Positions 10,633-18,927 of a stretch of DNA of 64,000 nt are shown piece after piece. The notes beneath the pieces are model-generated. The model was not told the DNA's origin. It ran no database searches and saw nothing but the letters and a program-made list of their open reading frames with translations. The stretch comes from Rhizobium sp. BK399 (GTDB lineage Bacteria > Pseudomonadota > Alphaproteobacteria > Rhizobiales > Rhizobiaceae). How positions within the stretch are numbered: position 1 is the first letter of the stretch; every line of letters starts with the position of its first letter. Location: contig NZ_JACIAH010000005.1 in assembly GCF_014194695.1 (NCBI RefSeq), forward strand, positions 124,001 to 188,000, written 5' to 3'. Both the position numbers and the translations under genes were made by a program.

Positions 10633-11586
10633 TTACAATGACATGCGCCGTGCCGGAAGCTCGAAAAGAGGAATGATCTCAGCATCTTTGCTGACGGCTC
10701 CCTCGCCAAGGAAACCAGTGATCGCGTCGAATACCGGCCGCGCCGCGACGATCCGACGATGCCCGAAGCCATTCGCCCAATAGAGCTGCACAGCGTCGCC
10801 TGCCGCCGCATAGCGCCGAGCATGGATGTGGCTTACTTCCTTGTCATCCTCGGCATGCACGATCAGTACCGGACGTCGGATCGCGCCTGCCGCCTTGCTT
10901 GCATCGAATTCCTCCAGCCTCCGGCCGGTGACACGCCGTACCTCATTCTCCAGCACATCCTGCGCTTTCCGCCGGAGCCCGATCATCTTGCCGAAGTCCT
11001 TGAACAGCCAGTGCATCTCGCTCGGCGAGCCGATCAACGTCAGCTTCTCCGGCACGACGGCAGGCACGCCCGGCAGCATGCCGGACGCGGCCACCATCAG
11101 AGCGGCTCCACCGAAGGAATGGCCGATCGCCGCGTCGAAGGCGCCGAACCGTCGCTCTGCAGCCTCTATGGCCTTCACCGCCATTCCCATGTGCAGAACC
11201 CGCCCGGCCGCGCGTCCATGACCTGGAAAATCGACCGCAATCACCTCTGCACCCGAGGCAGCCAGCGTCTCCAAAAGATCAGCCATGTAGGCGCTGCTCG
11301 ATCCCCAGCCGTGCGTCACGAGATAGCGAGGGCGGCGTCCCAGAGCGCCACCATTCAACCGATAGGCATGGGCTTTTCCGCCGCCGGCAAGGCGGAGCGT
11401 GAACCGCTCAGCTCCGGCAAGCTTCCAGGCGCCGGCGGCATGTGCCGCTTTTGCCTTGTCACCCTTCGGCTTTGCCGAGGGCGTCATGCAGAAGAGGCTG
11501 AACGCCGCCTTCCCGGCAATGCGCGGCGAAACCGACTGCAACAGAGAGAATCCGAGGCGGGTGACCTTCAGCGCAAAGCTTGTCAT
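10633..11586 (-). CDS. Alpha/beta hydrolase
   Basis: A 317-residue alpha/beta-hydrolase-fold protein. It shows THGWGSSSAYM for the oxyanion region, the nucleophile elbow GHSFGG near residue 155, HAEDDKEV for the acid, and GFGHRRI carrying the catalytic His. There is a mildly hydrophobic N-terminus but no clear cleavage site. The ATG at 11586 is chosen because it stops 45 bp from the divergent marR gene; longer frames run into marR. It is probably the target of that MarR regulator. The substrate is unknown. Confidence 0.82.
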   Translation of the reverse strand: MTSFALKVTRLGFSLLQSVSPRIAGKAAFSLFCMTPSAKPKGDKAKAAHAAGAWKLAGAERFTLRLAGGGKAHAYRLNGGALGRRPRYLVTHGWGSSSAYMADLLETLAASGAEVIAVDFPGHGRAAGRVLHMGMAVKAIEAAERRFGAFDAAIGHSFGGAALMVAASGMLPGVPAVVPEKLTLIGSPSEMHWLFKDFGKMIGLRRKAQDVLENEVRRVTGRRLEEFDASKAAGAIRRPVLIVHAEDDKEVSHIHARRYAAAGDAVQLYWANGFGHRRIVAARPVFDAITGFLGEGAVSKDAEIIPLFELPARRMSL

Positions 11587-11602
11587 AGTGGGAATCCAAC
11601 AA

Positions 11603-11618
11603 TGTTCAACACTGAACA
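11603..11618. promoter_or_regulatory. Candidate MarR operator in a divergent promoter
   Basis: TGTTCA-ACAC-TGAACA, a perfect 6-4-6 inverted repeat in the 45-bp gap between the hydrolase and marR. A further half site, TGAAC, overlaps the marR start near 11631. Size and place fit an operator for the adjacent MarR protein controlling both genes. Confidence 0.6.
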
Positions 11619-11631
11619 ATAAAGTACAACG

Positions 11632-12099
11632 ATGAACAAAAATCAATCCCTGCCCTGGGATCATCCGCGTTTTCGCAGCTGGATCGCCGTCGCCCGCGCC
11701 TGCCAGCTGATGCAGCAGTCGCTCGGTCGCTCGCTCGCCGAACTGGATATCAAGACTCCGCATCTCGACATTCTGATCAATCTCTACCGCTTTGAAGGCA
11801 TTTCGCAGCAGGAGCTTGCCCGCAAGCTGTTGGTCGGTCGCTCGAACATGAGCATGCTGCTTCCGCAGATGGAAAAGCGCGGATTAATCAAACGGCGCGG
11901 CGATGAGAAGGACAAGCGCGTGCTGCGTCTCTTCCTGACGCCGGAAGGCCGGGACGTCACCGAGAAGGCCATGGTCATCCAGACCGATCTCATCGAGCGT
12001 GTGCTTTCACCCGAGCCGATCGAGCAATGCATGGCGATGGCAGGCTCGATGGAGCGGATCATCCGCCTGTTGCAGCGCGACCTTGTCGACGAAGACTGA
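11632..12099 (+). CDS. MarR family transcriptional regulator
   Basis: A 155-residue winged-helix regulator. The DNA-binding helix region is ISQQELARKLLVGRSNMSMLLPQMEKRGLI (about residues 59-88) and the wing contains RRGDEKDKRVLRLFLTPEGR. It would act as a dimer on the palindrome just upstream and regulate itself and the divergent hydrolase. No Shine-Dalgarno sequence is evident before the ATG at 11632, so the mRNA may be leaderless or weakly translated. The ligand is unknown. Confidence 0.9.
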   Translation: MNKNQSLPWDHPRFRSWIAVARACQLMQQSLGRSLAELDIKTPHLDILINLYRFEGISQQELARKLLVGRSNMSMLLPQMEKRGLIKRRGDEKDKRVLRLFLTPEGRDVTEKAMVIQTDLIERVLSPEPIEQCMAMAGSMERIIRLLQRDLVDED

Positions 12100-12103
12100 C
12101 CTC

Positions 12104-12205
12104 GAGCCTTTCAGGGTTAAATTGAAGCGTTCTTTTGGCTGAAACGGGCCGAATGGTCGACCGGCCATGCGACTCGTTTGAGCCAACGGAACGCTTCAAA
12201 GGCTC
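12104..12205. repeat. Large palindromic intergenic element, ~100 bp
   Basis: An imperfect hairpin filling the gap between convergent marR and the LtrA-like gene. Paired arms are GAGCCTTT (12104) with AAAGGCTC (12198), TGAAGCGTTC (12123) with GAACGCTTCA (12189), TTGGCT (12135) with AGCCAA (12181), and AAACG (12142) with CGTTT (12175). The left arm has an 11-nt insertion. The size and intergenic place resemble rhizobial palindromic mosaic elements; it may also work as a bidirectional terminator. Confidence 0.7.
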
Positions 12206-13386
12206 TAGTGAACCGTGTGACCGACGGTCTGCCCGGCAAGCGATCGATACTCCCACGCAGCCACGATGATCAGCACCAGGGTCGCGAGAATGCCGGCGAG
12301 ATAAACCTCGATGAACGGTGCGATGAACGCAAGCAGGATCAGCAGCACCAAGCCTGCCAGATGCGAGAGTGGCATGCGTCCGCTGGTCGCTCCCTTGAAC
12401 CACAGATTGCCGGCCAGAAACAGCCCTGAGCCGCCGAGCACCGATGCCATGACGCCAAGGTTGCCGGACTCGTGCGGATGCGAGAACATGAACTCGACCG
12501 CAACGGCGTGGACAATAATGCCCGCCAAGATCGGAATGTGGGCGTAGGTAAAGGCCTGGCGCGCCAAGCTTCCCGGCGTTTCTTCGTGCTCGATCCGATG
12601 CGCCGCCCGCTCGTGGCCAAAACGGAAATAGAGCCACCACATCGCCACCGTGCCTATGAAGCCGGTGACGAAGACAACCGCCGTCAGTGTTGAGAACGGC
12701 ATTTCCGAGAATGTCCGCCCCGAAACCAGCACCGCCTCACCGAGGCAGATGATGACAAATAGCGCGCAACGCTCGGCCATATGTGCGCCGGACACGTCCC
12801 ACTCAGTCGCATTCGACTTGCCAAGCCCCGGCACTGCGAAGCCGCTCGCCGGCCCGGCATACTCGATGGCAAGCGCAATCACCCACGCGATCAACCGCGC
12901 CTCATGTTCCAGGAAGCCGCCGACGATCCAGAAGACACCGGAAACGATGAACCAGGTGCTGATACGCAAGAAGTTGCGGCAGTTGGCAGCGCTCTGATCC
13001 TTAAAGGCATATGTCGTGAACAGCGATCGGCCGACCTGCATAAAAACGTAAGCGCCTGCGAACAGCAGTCCCTTGTCAGTGAAGGCTTCCGGAATGGACG
13101 CGGACAGAACGAGGCCGAGCAGCATCAAAACCCCAAGCATAATCCGCACGGGCATCTTGTCGGGATCGAGCCAGTTCGTAGCCCAGGCGGTGAATATCCA
13201 AACCCACCAGACTGCGAAGGTCATCAACCCGGCTTCGGCGGCGCCGAGTGGCGTATAATGTGCTGCAAGCGCATGCGAGAGCTGCGAGATCGAGAAAACG
13301 AAGACCAGATCAAAAAACAGTTCGAGGAAGGTGACCCTGCTGCTGCCCTTGTTCCGCAGCCAGTTTCGTTTGCTCGTTCCCGTCAT
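12205..13386 (-). CDS. Low temperature requirement protein A (LtrA) family membrane protein
   Basis: A 393-residue polytopic inner-membrane protein with about ten to twelve hydrophobic segments. The family signature is at the N-terminus, VTFLELFFDLVFVFSISQLSH (about residues 18-38), and HEETPGSLARQAFTYAHIPI lies in the second half. LtrA was named for Listeria growth at low temperature, but its biochemical role is unknown. The gene ends in the palindromic element shared with marR. The DUF971 gene lies just upstream on the same strand. Confidence 0.88.
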   Translation of the reverse strand: MTGTSKRNWLRNKGSSRVTFLELFFDLVFVFSISQLSHALAAHYTPLGAAEAGLMTFAVWWVWIFTAWATNWLDPDKMPVRIMLGVLMLLGLVLSASIPEAFTDKGLLFAGAYVFMQVGRSLFTTYAFKDQSAANCRNFLRISTWFIVSGVFWIVGGFLEHEARLIAWVIALAIEYAGPASGFAVPGLGKSNATEWDVSGAHMAERCALFVIICLGEAVLVSGRTFSEMPFSTLTAVVFVTGFIGTVAMWWLYFRFGHERAAHRIEHEETPGSLARQAFTYAHIPILAGIIVHAVAVEFMFSHPHESGNLGVMASVLGGSGLFLAGNLWFKGATSGRMPLSHLAGLVLLILLAFIAPFIEVYLAGILATLVLIIVAAWEYRSLAGQTVGHTVH

Positions 13387-13412
13387 GCAGTCCCCCTTCT
13401 AGCTGTTGTCGT

Positions 13413-13787
13413 TCAGCGCGGCTTCTCGGACGTGTCGCGATCCATGCCCTTCTCCCGCAACTCGTCTTCATAGGCGGCGAATAGCTCTGCGCCATGCTCG
13501 CCGAGTTCGCGCAGATAGGTCCACGTATAAATGCCCGTATCATGCATGTCGTCGAAGCCGATGCGCACGGCGTAGTTGCCGGTCGGTGTCAGCGAGATGA
13601 TCGCGACATTGCGCTTGCCGGGAACCGTCACCTTCTGTCCCGGCCCGTGGCCCTGCACTTCCGCCGACGGCGAAAGCACGCGCAGCATCTCCGCGGAAAG
13701 ATCGAAGCTTCTCTCATCGTTGAACGTGACGACGAGGTGCTGCCGGTCTTTTGAAACTCTGAGTTCGGTCGGCCAGATATCGCTCAT
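13413..13787 (-). CDS. DUF971 (GBBH-like N-terminal) protein
   Basis: A 124-residue soluble protein resembling the N-terminal domain of gamma-butyrobetaine hydroxylase, a fold also found in proteins linked to iron-sulfur cluster handling. Visible conserved parts are WPTELRVSKDRQHLVVTF and GNYAVRIGFDDMHDTGIYTWTYLREL. The ATG at 13787 has GGGAG upstream and gives the normal short length. It is divergent from moaA, which it often accompanies in rhizobia as far as I recall. The gene ends 26 bp before the LtrA-like gene. Confidence 0.85.
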   Translation of the reverse strand: MSDIWPTELRVSKDRQHLVVTFNDERSFDLSAEMLRVLSPSAEVQGHGPGQKVTVPGKRNVAIISLTPTGNYAVRIGFDDMHDTGIYTWTYLRELGEHGAELFAAYEDELREKGMDRDTSEKPR

Positions 13788-13921
13788 GATCCCACTCCCC
13801 TTCAAAAATGACGAGTAGGCAATGGCGCTTGGCGAGGCAAGCGTAATTTGCCGCTCCCGACAGCGTTTCCCTTGACGTGGCAATAGCCTATACGCACATT
13901 AGTAGCATTGCGGAGGCATTC

Positions 13922-14968
13922 GTGAACAGCAACGTCGGAACGACAGGCAGCGCATCGCCACTGGTTGCAGAGGCGAAACCAATGATCGACCCCTTCCAGC
14001 GGGCCGTGACCTATCTGCGCGTATCCGTCACCGACCGCTGCGATTTCCGCTGCACCTACTGCATGGCCGAACACATGACCTTCCTGCCGAAGCAGGAGCT
14101 ATTGACGCTCGAAGAGTTGCACCGGCTCTGTTCGGCCTTCATCGCAAAGGGCGTGCGCAAGTTGAGGCTCACTGGCGGCGAGCCACTGGTGCGCAAGAAC
14201 ATCATGTATCTGGTGCGCGAGCTCGGCAAGCAAATCGGCTCTGGTCTCGACGAGCTGACGCTGACCACCAACGGTTCGCAGCTTTCCCGCTTCGCCGATG
14301 AACTCTACGCGTCGGGCGTTCGCCGCATCAATGTCTCGCTCGATACGCTCGACCCCGACAAGTTCCGTCAGATCACGCGCTGGGGCGATTTCCACAAGGT
14401 GATGGAGGGCGTCGAGGCGGCCCAGAAGGCCGGTCTCAAGGTCAAGCTGAATGCGGTGGCGCTGAAGGATTTCAACGACAGCGAAATGCCCGAGATGATC
14501 CGCTTCGCGCATGGCCGCGGCATGGATCTGACCGTCATCGAGACCATGCCGATGGGCGAGATTGAGGAAGACCGGACGGACCGATACCTGCCGCTGTCGA
14601 AGCTCAGGGCCGATCTCGAACAACAGTTCACGCTCTCCGACATTGGCTACCGGACCGGCGGCCCTGCCCGCTATGTCGAAGTGAAGGAAACTGGCGGCCG
14701 ACTCGGCTTCATAACGCCGATGACCCATAATTTCTGCGAGAGCTGTAACCGCGTGCGGCTGACCTGCACCGGGACGCTCTACATGTGCCTCGGCCAGAAC
14801 GACGCCGCCGACCTGCGCGCCGCCGTCCGCGCCACCCCGGACGATGGGCTGCTCTATGCGGCGATCGACGAGGCGATCTCGCGCAAGCCGAAGGGTCACG
14901 ACTTCATCATCGACCGCACCCATAACCGCCCGGCCGTCGCCCGCCACATGAGCGTCACCGGCGGGTGA
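13922..14968 (+). CDS. moaA: GTP 3',8-cyclase MoaA (molybdenum cofactor biosynthesis)
   Basis: A radical SAM enzyme that, with MoaC, converts GTP to cyclic pyranopterin phosphate. The N-terminal cluster motif CDFRCTYC has cysteines at about residues 40, 44 and 47. The C-terminal cluster cysteines are in [11 protein letters not shown] and further on in YMCLG. The C-terminus ends in the conserved Gly-Gly. A GTG start at 13922 is chosen because GGAGG lies 6 nt upstream; a more upstream GTG at 13877 lacks such a site. mobA and mobB follow two genes later, but moaC is not in the window. Confidence 0.95.
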   Translation: MNSNVGTTGSASPLVAEAKPMIDPFQRAVTYLRVSVTDRCDFRCTYCMAEHMTFLPKQELLTLEELHRLCSAFIAKGVRKLRLTGGEPLVRKNIMYLVRELGKQIGSGLDELTLTTNGSQLSRFADELYASGVRRINVSLDTLDPDKFRQITRWGDFHKVMEGVEAAQKAGLKVKLNAVALKDFNDSEMPEMIRFAHGRGMDLTVIETMPMGEIEEDRTDRYLPLSKLRADLEQQFTLSDIGYRTGGPARYVEVKETGGRLGFITPMTHNFCESCNRVRLTCTGTLYMCLGQNDAADLRAAVRATPDDGLLYAAIDEAISRKPKGHDFIIDRTHNRPAVARHMSVTGG

Positions 14969-14989
14969 CGCCCACTGAATTCAAGCAGA

Positions 14990-15760
14990 TCAGGTCCGGT
15001 TGATCGAGACCCCGCCATCTGCCAGCATCGACGTGCCGGTCACGAAGCTTGACATATCCGATCCCAGGAAAAGTGCTGCCTTGGCGATTTCCTCCGGCTG
15101 CGCCAGGCGCTTCAACGCGTGCAGGCCATGGATGAAGGCGACCAGCTGCATATCCGGGTTTTCGAAGTTCGCCGGGTTCAGCGCGGTGTCGGTGCCACCT
15201 GGCAACAGCGCATTGACGCGAATGTTTTTTGGACCGAGTTCGGCGGCAAGCACCTGCACCAGCCCGGTCAGTCCGGCCTTGCTCGCCGCATAGGCGCCCA
15301 TCCCTGGCATCCCCGCCGTATGGCCGACGAAGGTCGAGGTGTAGACAATCGATCCACCGCCGCGGTCAATCATCGCCGGCACCTGGTATTTCGCTGCGAG
15401 AAACGCACTCGTCAGGTTGAGCGCCAGCATTTCGTTCCAGCCAGCCAGCGAAAGGTCTGCCACCGGCGCTGATTCGCCGGTGCCGCCGGCATTGTTGAAG
15501 GCGACGTCGAGACCGCCGAAGCGCTCGACCGCCACCTCGACCAGCCGCCGGTTCAAAGCTTCCTCGCGCACGTCACCGGCAACGGCTACGGCCTCGCCAC
15601 CCGCGCGCTCGATCTCTTCGACCAGCATGCCGAGTTCGGCCTCGCGTCGGGCCGCAACGACGAGCCGTGCGCCTTCGGCTGCAAAGAGTTTGGCTGCTGC
15701 CCGGCCGATGCCTGAGCTCGCCCCGGTTATGATCGCAACCTTGCCATCCAGATATCTCAT
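14990..15760 (-). CDS. Short-chain dehydrogenase/reductase
   Basis: A 256-residue NAD(P)-dependent oxidoreductase of the classical SDR family. The cofactor motif TGASSGIG is at residues 12-19, NNAGG near residue 87, and the catalytic YAASK near 156. The C-terminal block SSFVTGTSMLADGGVS is typical. The Arg in VAARREAEL after the second strand hints at NADP preference. The ATG at 15760 has GGAGG upstream. It ends convergently with moaA, 21 bp away. The substrate cannot be predicted. Confidence 0.9.
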   Translation of the reverse strand: MRYLDGKVAIITGASSGIGRAAAKLFAAEGARLVVAARREAELGMLVEEIERAGGEAVAVAGDVREEALNRRLVEVAVERFGGLDVAFNNAGGTGESAPVADLSLAGWNEMLALNLTSAFLAAKYQVPAMIDRGGGSIVYTSTFVGHTAGMPGMGAYAASKAGLTGLVQVLAAELGPKNIRVNALLPGGTDTALNPANFENPDMQLVAFIHGLHALKRLAQPEEIAKAALFLGSDMSSFVTGTSMLADGGVSINRT

Positions 15761-15962
15761 CTCGGAACCTCCGCTTGTTGTTTGCGGTATTCCAAATCTC
15801 AGACATCGGGGCGCGCAGCCACCCGTTTCCTGCCCTCGCCTGCCCGCACCGCCTGGGTCATTGTGCACTGCGCAATCGAATTATCGCGACTGTGGCTTTC
15901 GATCGATTCCCTTGGCGACAGGCACCTTCTAAAAGGACGTGTACGAGAATCGGAATATCGAC

Positions 15963-16871
15963 ATGCCGCGGTCCCGCAATACCCAGGGCGCCATCTACAT
16001 GAGTTCGGCCATGGCCGGATTTTCCTGCAGCGACGCACTTTCCAAGTCAGTTATCGCCTCGATGAATGCCGGCCAGATCATGTGTCTGCGCGGCCTGTTC
16101 ACGAGCATTTTCGTCTACCTTATTGCCCGTCACATGGGGGCGCTGCGTCCGTGGCGCATCATCCTCAAACCGATGATCATCATCCGCGTCATCTGCGAGA
16201 TACTGGCAGCGGTGACTTACATTACCGCTCTTGGAATGATGCCGATCGCAAACGCGTCCGCCATCCTGCAATCGCTTCCGCTGGTTGTTACTTTCGGTGC
16301 GGCGCTGTTCTTCCGCGAGCCTGTCGGTTGGCGTCGCTGGTCGGCCATCCTCGTCGGCCTGATTGGCGTGCTGATCATCATCCGGCCCGGACCGGAAGGC
16401 TTTACGGCCGCCGCCCTCCTCTGCGTCGGCAGCGTCCTCACCACAGCCGGCCGCGACCTCGCCACCCGCGGTATTGGGCGCGAGATCCCTTCGCTGATGA
16501 TCACAGTGGTAACGGCCGTCTCCGTGACGGTCGTCGGCGCCTTGCTGACGCCGCTGCTTGGCGGTTGGGAGCCAGTCAGCATGACATCGCTGTCCCATCT
16601 GCTGCTCGCCGCCATTCTGGTGCTGATTGGCTATCAGTCGGTGATCATGGCGATGCGAACGGGGGAAATCTCCTTCGTGGCGCCATTCCGCTACACCAGC
16701 CTAATCTTCTCGACATTGCTGGGCTTCGTCTTCTTCGCGGAGTTTCCCGATCTCTGGACGCTGATGGGTGCTGCAGTGGTCATAGCGTCCGGCCTCTACA
16801 CGTTCTATCGTGAAGCCAAGCGCCATGTGCCGCCAGTCGCCCAGGAATCCGAGCCGAGAACACCCGTCTGA
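15963..16871 (+). CDS. DMT superfamily (EamA) transporter
   Basis: A 302-residue inner-membrane protein with about ten hydrophobic helices in two EamA-like halves, the usual drug/metabolite transporter layout. Characteristic stretches are ITALGMMPIANASAILQSLPL and IMAMRTGEISFVAPFRYTSLIF at matching positions in the two halves. The ATG at 15963 is chosen over a GTG at 15939, whose ribosome site would be too close. It precedes mobA by 7 bp and may be co-transcribed with mobA and mobB, but a link to molybdenum is not implied. Substrate unknown. Confidence 0.85.
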   Translation: MPRSRNTQGAIYMSSAMAGFSCSDALSKSVIASMNAGQIMCLRGLFTSIFVYLIARHMGALRPWRIILKPMIIIRVICEILAAVTYITALGMMPIANASAILQSLPLVVTFGAALFFREPVGWRRWSAILVGLIGVLIIIRPGPEGFTAAALLCVGSVLTTAGRDLATRGIGREIPSLMITVVTAVSVTVVGALLTPLLGGWEPVSMTSLSHLLLAAILVLIGYQSVIMAMRTGEISFVAPFRYTSLIFSTLLGFVFFAEFPDLWTLMGAAVVIASGLYTFYREAKRHVPPVAQESEPRTPV

Positions 16872-16878
16872 GGCAATC

Positions 16879-17511
16879 ATGAACGATTTTGCACTAGATA
16901 GATCCAATATACCGGGTGTGGTCCTGGCGGGGGGGCGCTCTTCCCGCATGGGCCGAGACAAAGCCTCCGTGCGCCTCAGCGGCCGCAGCCTGCTCGAGCG
17001 CGTCATCGAACAGCTTGAGCCCCAAGTGAGCACCCTTGCGGTCAATGCCGATGCGACGCCGGAAAACTGCCGGCATTTGTTCATTCCTGATATAATTCCC
17101 GGCAAAGCGGGACCGATGGCTGGCATTCACGCGGCGATGGCCTACGGCGCAACGCTGAGGGGGGTGACGCACGTGATGACGGTTTCTGTCGACAGCCCGT
17201 TTTTTCCCAACGACCTCGTCGATTGGCTTGCAGGCGCCATCGACGCGCCCTTGAAGATTGGTATTGCCGCCTCTGAAGGCCGCAGTCATCCGGTGTTCGG
17301 CCTATGGCCCGTTAAACTTGCCGATGATCTCGAAACCTGGATTGCCACCGATGAAAAACGCCGTGTTCGGGACTTCCTCTTACGGCATGACGTAAGGGAA
17401 GTTGACTTCCCGCTGCGTCCGACACGGGCGAGCCTCCTCGATCCGTTCTTCAACGTCAACACGCCTGACGACCTCAAAGAGGCGGAACGCTGGCTCAAGG
17501 TGCTGGTCTGA
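16879..17511 (+). CDS. mobA: Molybdenum cofactor guanylyltransferase MobA
   Basis: Transfers GMP to molybdopterin to form the guanine dinucleotide cofactor. The 210-residue protein has the nucleotidyltransferase loop VVLAGGRSSRMGRDKA at about residues 14-29, and the metal-binding region TVSVDSPFF. Length is normal. The ATG at 16879 follows GAGG. Its stop codon overlaps the mobB start by one base, implying translational coupling. Confidence 0.93.
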   Translation: MNDFALDRSNIPGVVLAGGRSSRMGRDKASVRLSGRSLLERVIEQLEPQVSTLAVNADATPENCRHLFIPDIIPGKAGPMAGIHAAMAYGATLRGVTHVMTVSVDSPFFPNDLVDWLAGAIDAPLKIGIAASEGRSHPVFGLWPVKLADDLETWIATDEKRRVRDFLLRHDVREVDFPLRPTRASLLDPFFNVNTPDDLKEAERWLKVLV

Positions 17512-18026
17512 TGGACAAGCCGAAGGTTTTTGGCATCGCCGGCTGGAAGAACTCGGGCAAGACGGGCTTGGCTGTCCGCCTCGTCGAGGAATTCACCAGC
17601 CGTGGTTACAGCATTTCCACAATCAAGCACGCCCATCATGACTTTGACATCGACAAGGTCGGCGCCGACAGCTACCGCCATCGGCAGGCCGGCGCGCACG
17701 AAGTCACCATCGTTTCCGGGACGCGCTATGCCATCATGCACGAGTTGCGCGGCGCCCCGGAGCCGACATTCGAAGAAATCCTTGGCCGCATCGCGCCCTG
17801 TGACCTCGTCTTGATCGAGGGCTATAAGCGCGAGCCGATTCCAAAGATCGAAGCCCGCCGTTTTGACTCCGCGAACCAGGAACCTCTCGCGCCGACGGAT
17901 CCTTTCATCGTCGCCATTGCGACCGATCACCCGATCGCCGAAGGCTTTCTGCCGGTCTTCAATCTGGACGACACCAGGGCGATCGCGGACTTCATTTCGG
18001 GAATAGTGGAACTACCTGCAAAGTAG
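17511..18026 (+). CDS. mobB: Molybdopterin-guanine dinucleotide biosynthesis adaptor MobB
   Basis: A GTP-binding accessory protein that assists MobA. The 171-residue product has the P-loop GWKNSGKTGL at about residues 11-20, TIKHAHHDFDIDKVGADSYRH, and the conserved LVLIEGYKREPIPKIE. It overlaps mobA by one base and is followed 22 bp later by a GNAT gene, forming a likely operon. Confidence 0.94.
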   Translation: MDKPKVFGIAGWKNSGKTGLAVRLVEEFTSRGYSISTIKHAHHDFDIDKVGADSYRHRQAGAHEVTIVSGTRYAIMHELRGAPEPTFEEILGRIAPCDLVLIEGYKREPIPKIEARRFDSANQEPLAPTDPFIVAIATDHPIAEGFLPVFNLDDTRAIADFISGIVELPAK

Positions 18027-18048
18027 AAAACCCTGTTGCGAGGGAGCA

Positions 18049-18837
18049 ATGACCTACTACGGCACGGAAAAGCAGCAGCGCTTGCAGCGTCAGTCCGACG
18101 AGGCGCAGCCTAAAATCGCTGCCACGCCGGGCCTTGTGCAAGCCGGGCGGTTCTTCTCGGTCGACAACTTCGACCTCATCGACTGGGCATTTGTCGACGA
18201 GCGCCTCGCCCAGGACGGCGTCTTCGGCTTCCGCATGATGTCGGCAACACGCATCGAGGACATCCGCCTGAAGCTGGGGCCGTCCTATCGCGTTGACGTG
18301 TGGAGTGTCTGCAGGGCCGATCGCACGGCGGCGACACGAGCCTGCACTGCGATCCTGAAGGATGACATTCCCGGTGGCCTGACGCGTGTCAATCTGACGG
18401 CCGATCCCGGCGACGACGCTGTCGGAGCTATTCAGACATGCATGGCGGAAAATGGCATAGCGCCGTTTTCAGGCGCCATGCTGGCTGGCAACATAGTCCC
18501 CGCGGTCACCATCGCCCTCGCTGACGCTCAAGGTCATGTCGTCGCAACCGCTCACGCGAATATGCCTTTCAACACCCACAGCAAACACTCAGGCACCGCC
18601 TGGGTCGGTTTGATCGCCGTCGCGGCGCAACAGCGTGGAAAGGGGCTTGGTCGGCTTATCAATGCCCTAGCGGTCAGAGCGGCCTTCGAAACGCTGGGAG
18701 CCGACGAAGTGGTTGAGTTCGTCCACGCTGACAACATCATTTCACGCCGGATGATTGAGGCCTGCGGCCTCCGCCTCGATCCCAGTATTCTTTGCGGGCT
18801 TGCAACGCCAATCGTCGACGCCCGCTTTACGACCTGA
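18049..18837 (+). CDS. GNAT family N-acetyltransferase
   Basis: A 262-residue protein with a C-terminal GNAT fold. The acetyl-CoA-binding motif QQRGKGLGRLI is at about residues 194-204, preceded by the beta-strand WVGLIAVA. The N-terminal half is not recognised and may be a degenerate second GNAT-like lobe. A GAGGGAG ribosome site precedes the ATG. It follows mobB with a short gap, so co-transcription is likely; the substrate is unknown and nothing ties it to molybdenum cofactor. Confidence 0.78.
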   Translation: MTYYGTEKQQRLQRQSDEAQPKIAATPGLVQAGRFFSVDNFDLIDWAFVDERLAQDGVFGFRMMSATRIEDIRLKLGPSYRVDVWSVCRADRTAATRACTAILKDDIPGGLTRVNLTADPGDDAVGAIQTCMAENGIAPFSGAMLAGNIVPAVTIALADAQGHVVATAHANMPFNTHSKHSGTAWVGLIAVAAQQRGKGLGRLINALAVRAAFETLGADEVVEFVHADNIISRRMIEACGLRLDPSILCGLATPIVDARFTT

Positions 18838-18879
18838 GGCTCGGCAACCGCCACCAACATTGCAGCGCGAGCAAAAGAA

Positions 18880-18905
18880 AAAGCCGCCGGTCTCCCGGCG
18901 GCTTT
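18880..18905. terminator. Terminator between the GNAT gene and the OmpA-family gene
   Basis: AAAGCCGCCGG pairs with CCGGCGGCTTT around the tetraloop TCTC. The T-run is stronger on the minus strand, so it mainly ends the OmpA-family transcript but may also stop the convergent GNAT transcript. Confidence 0.85.
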
Positions 18906-18927
18906 CCCGTCAACTCTGGCCGTCAGC

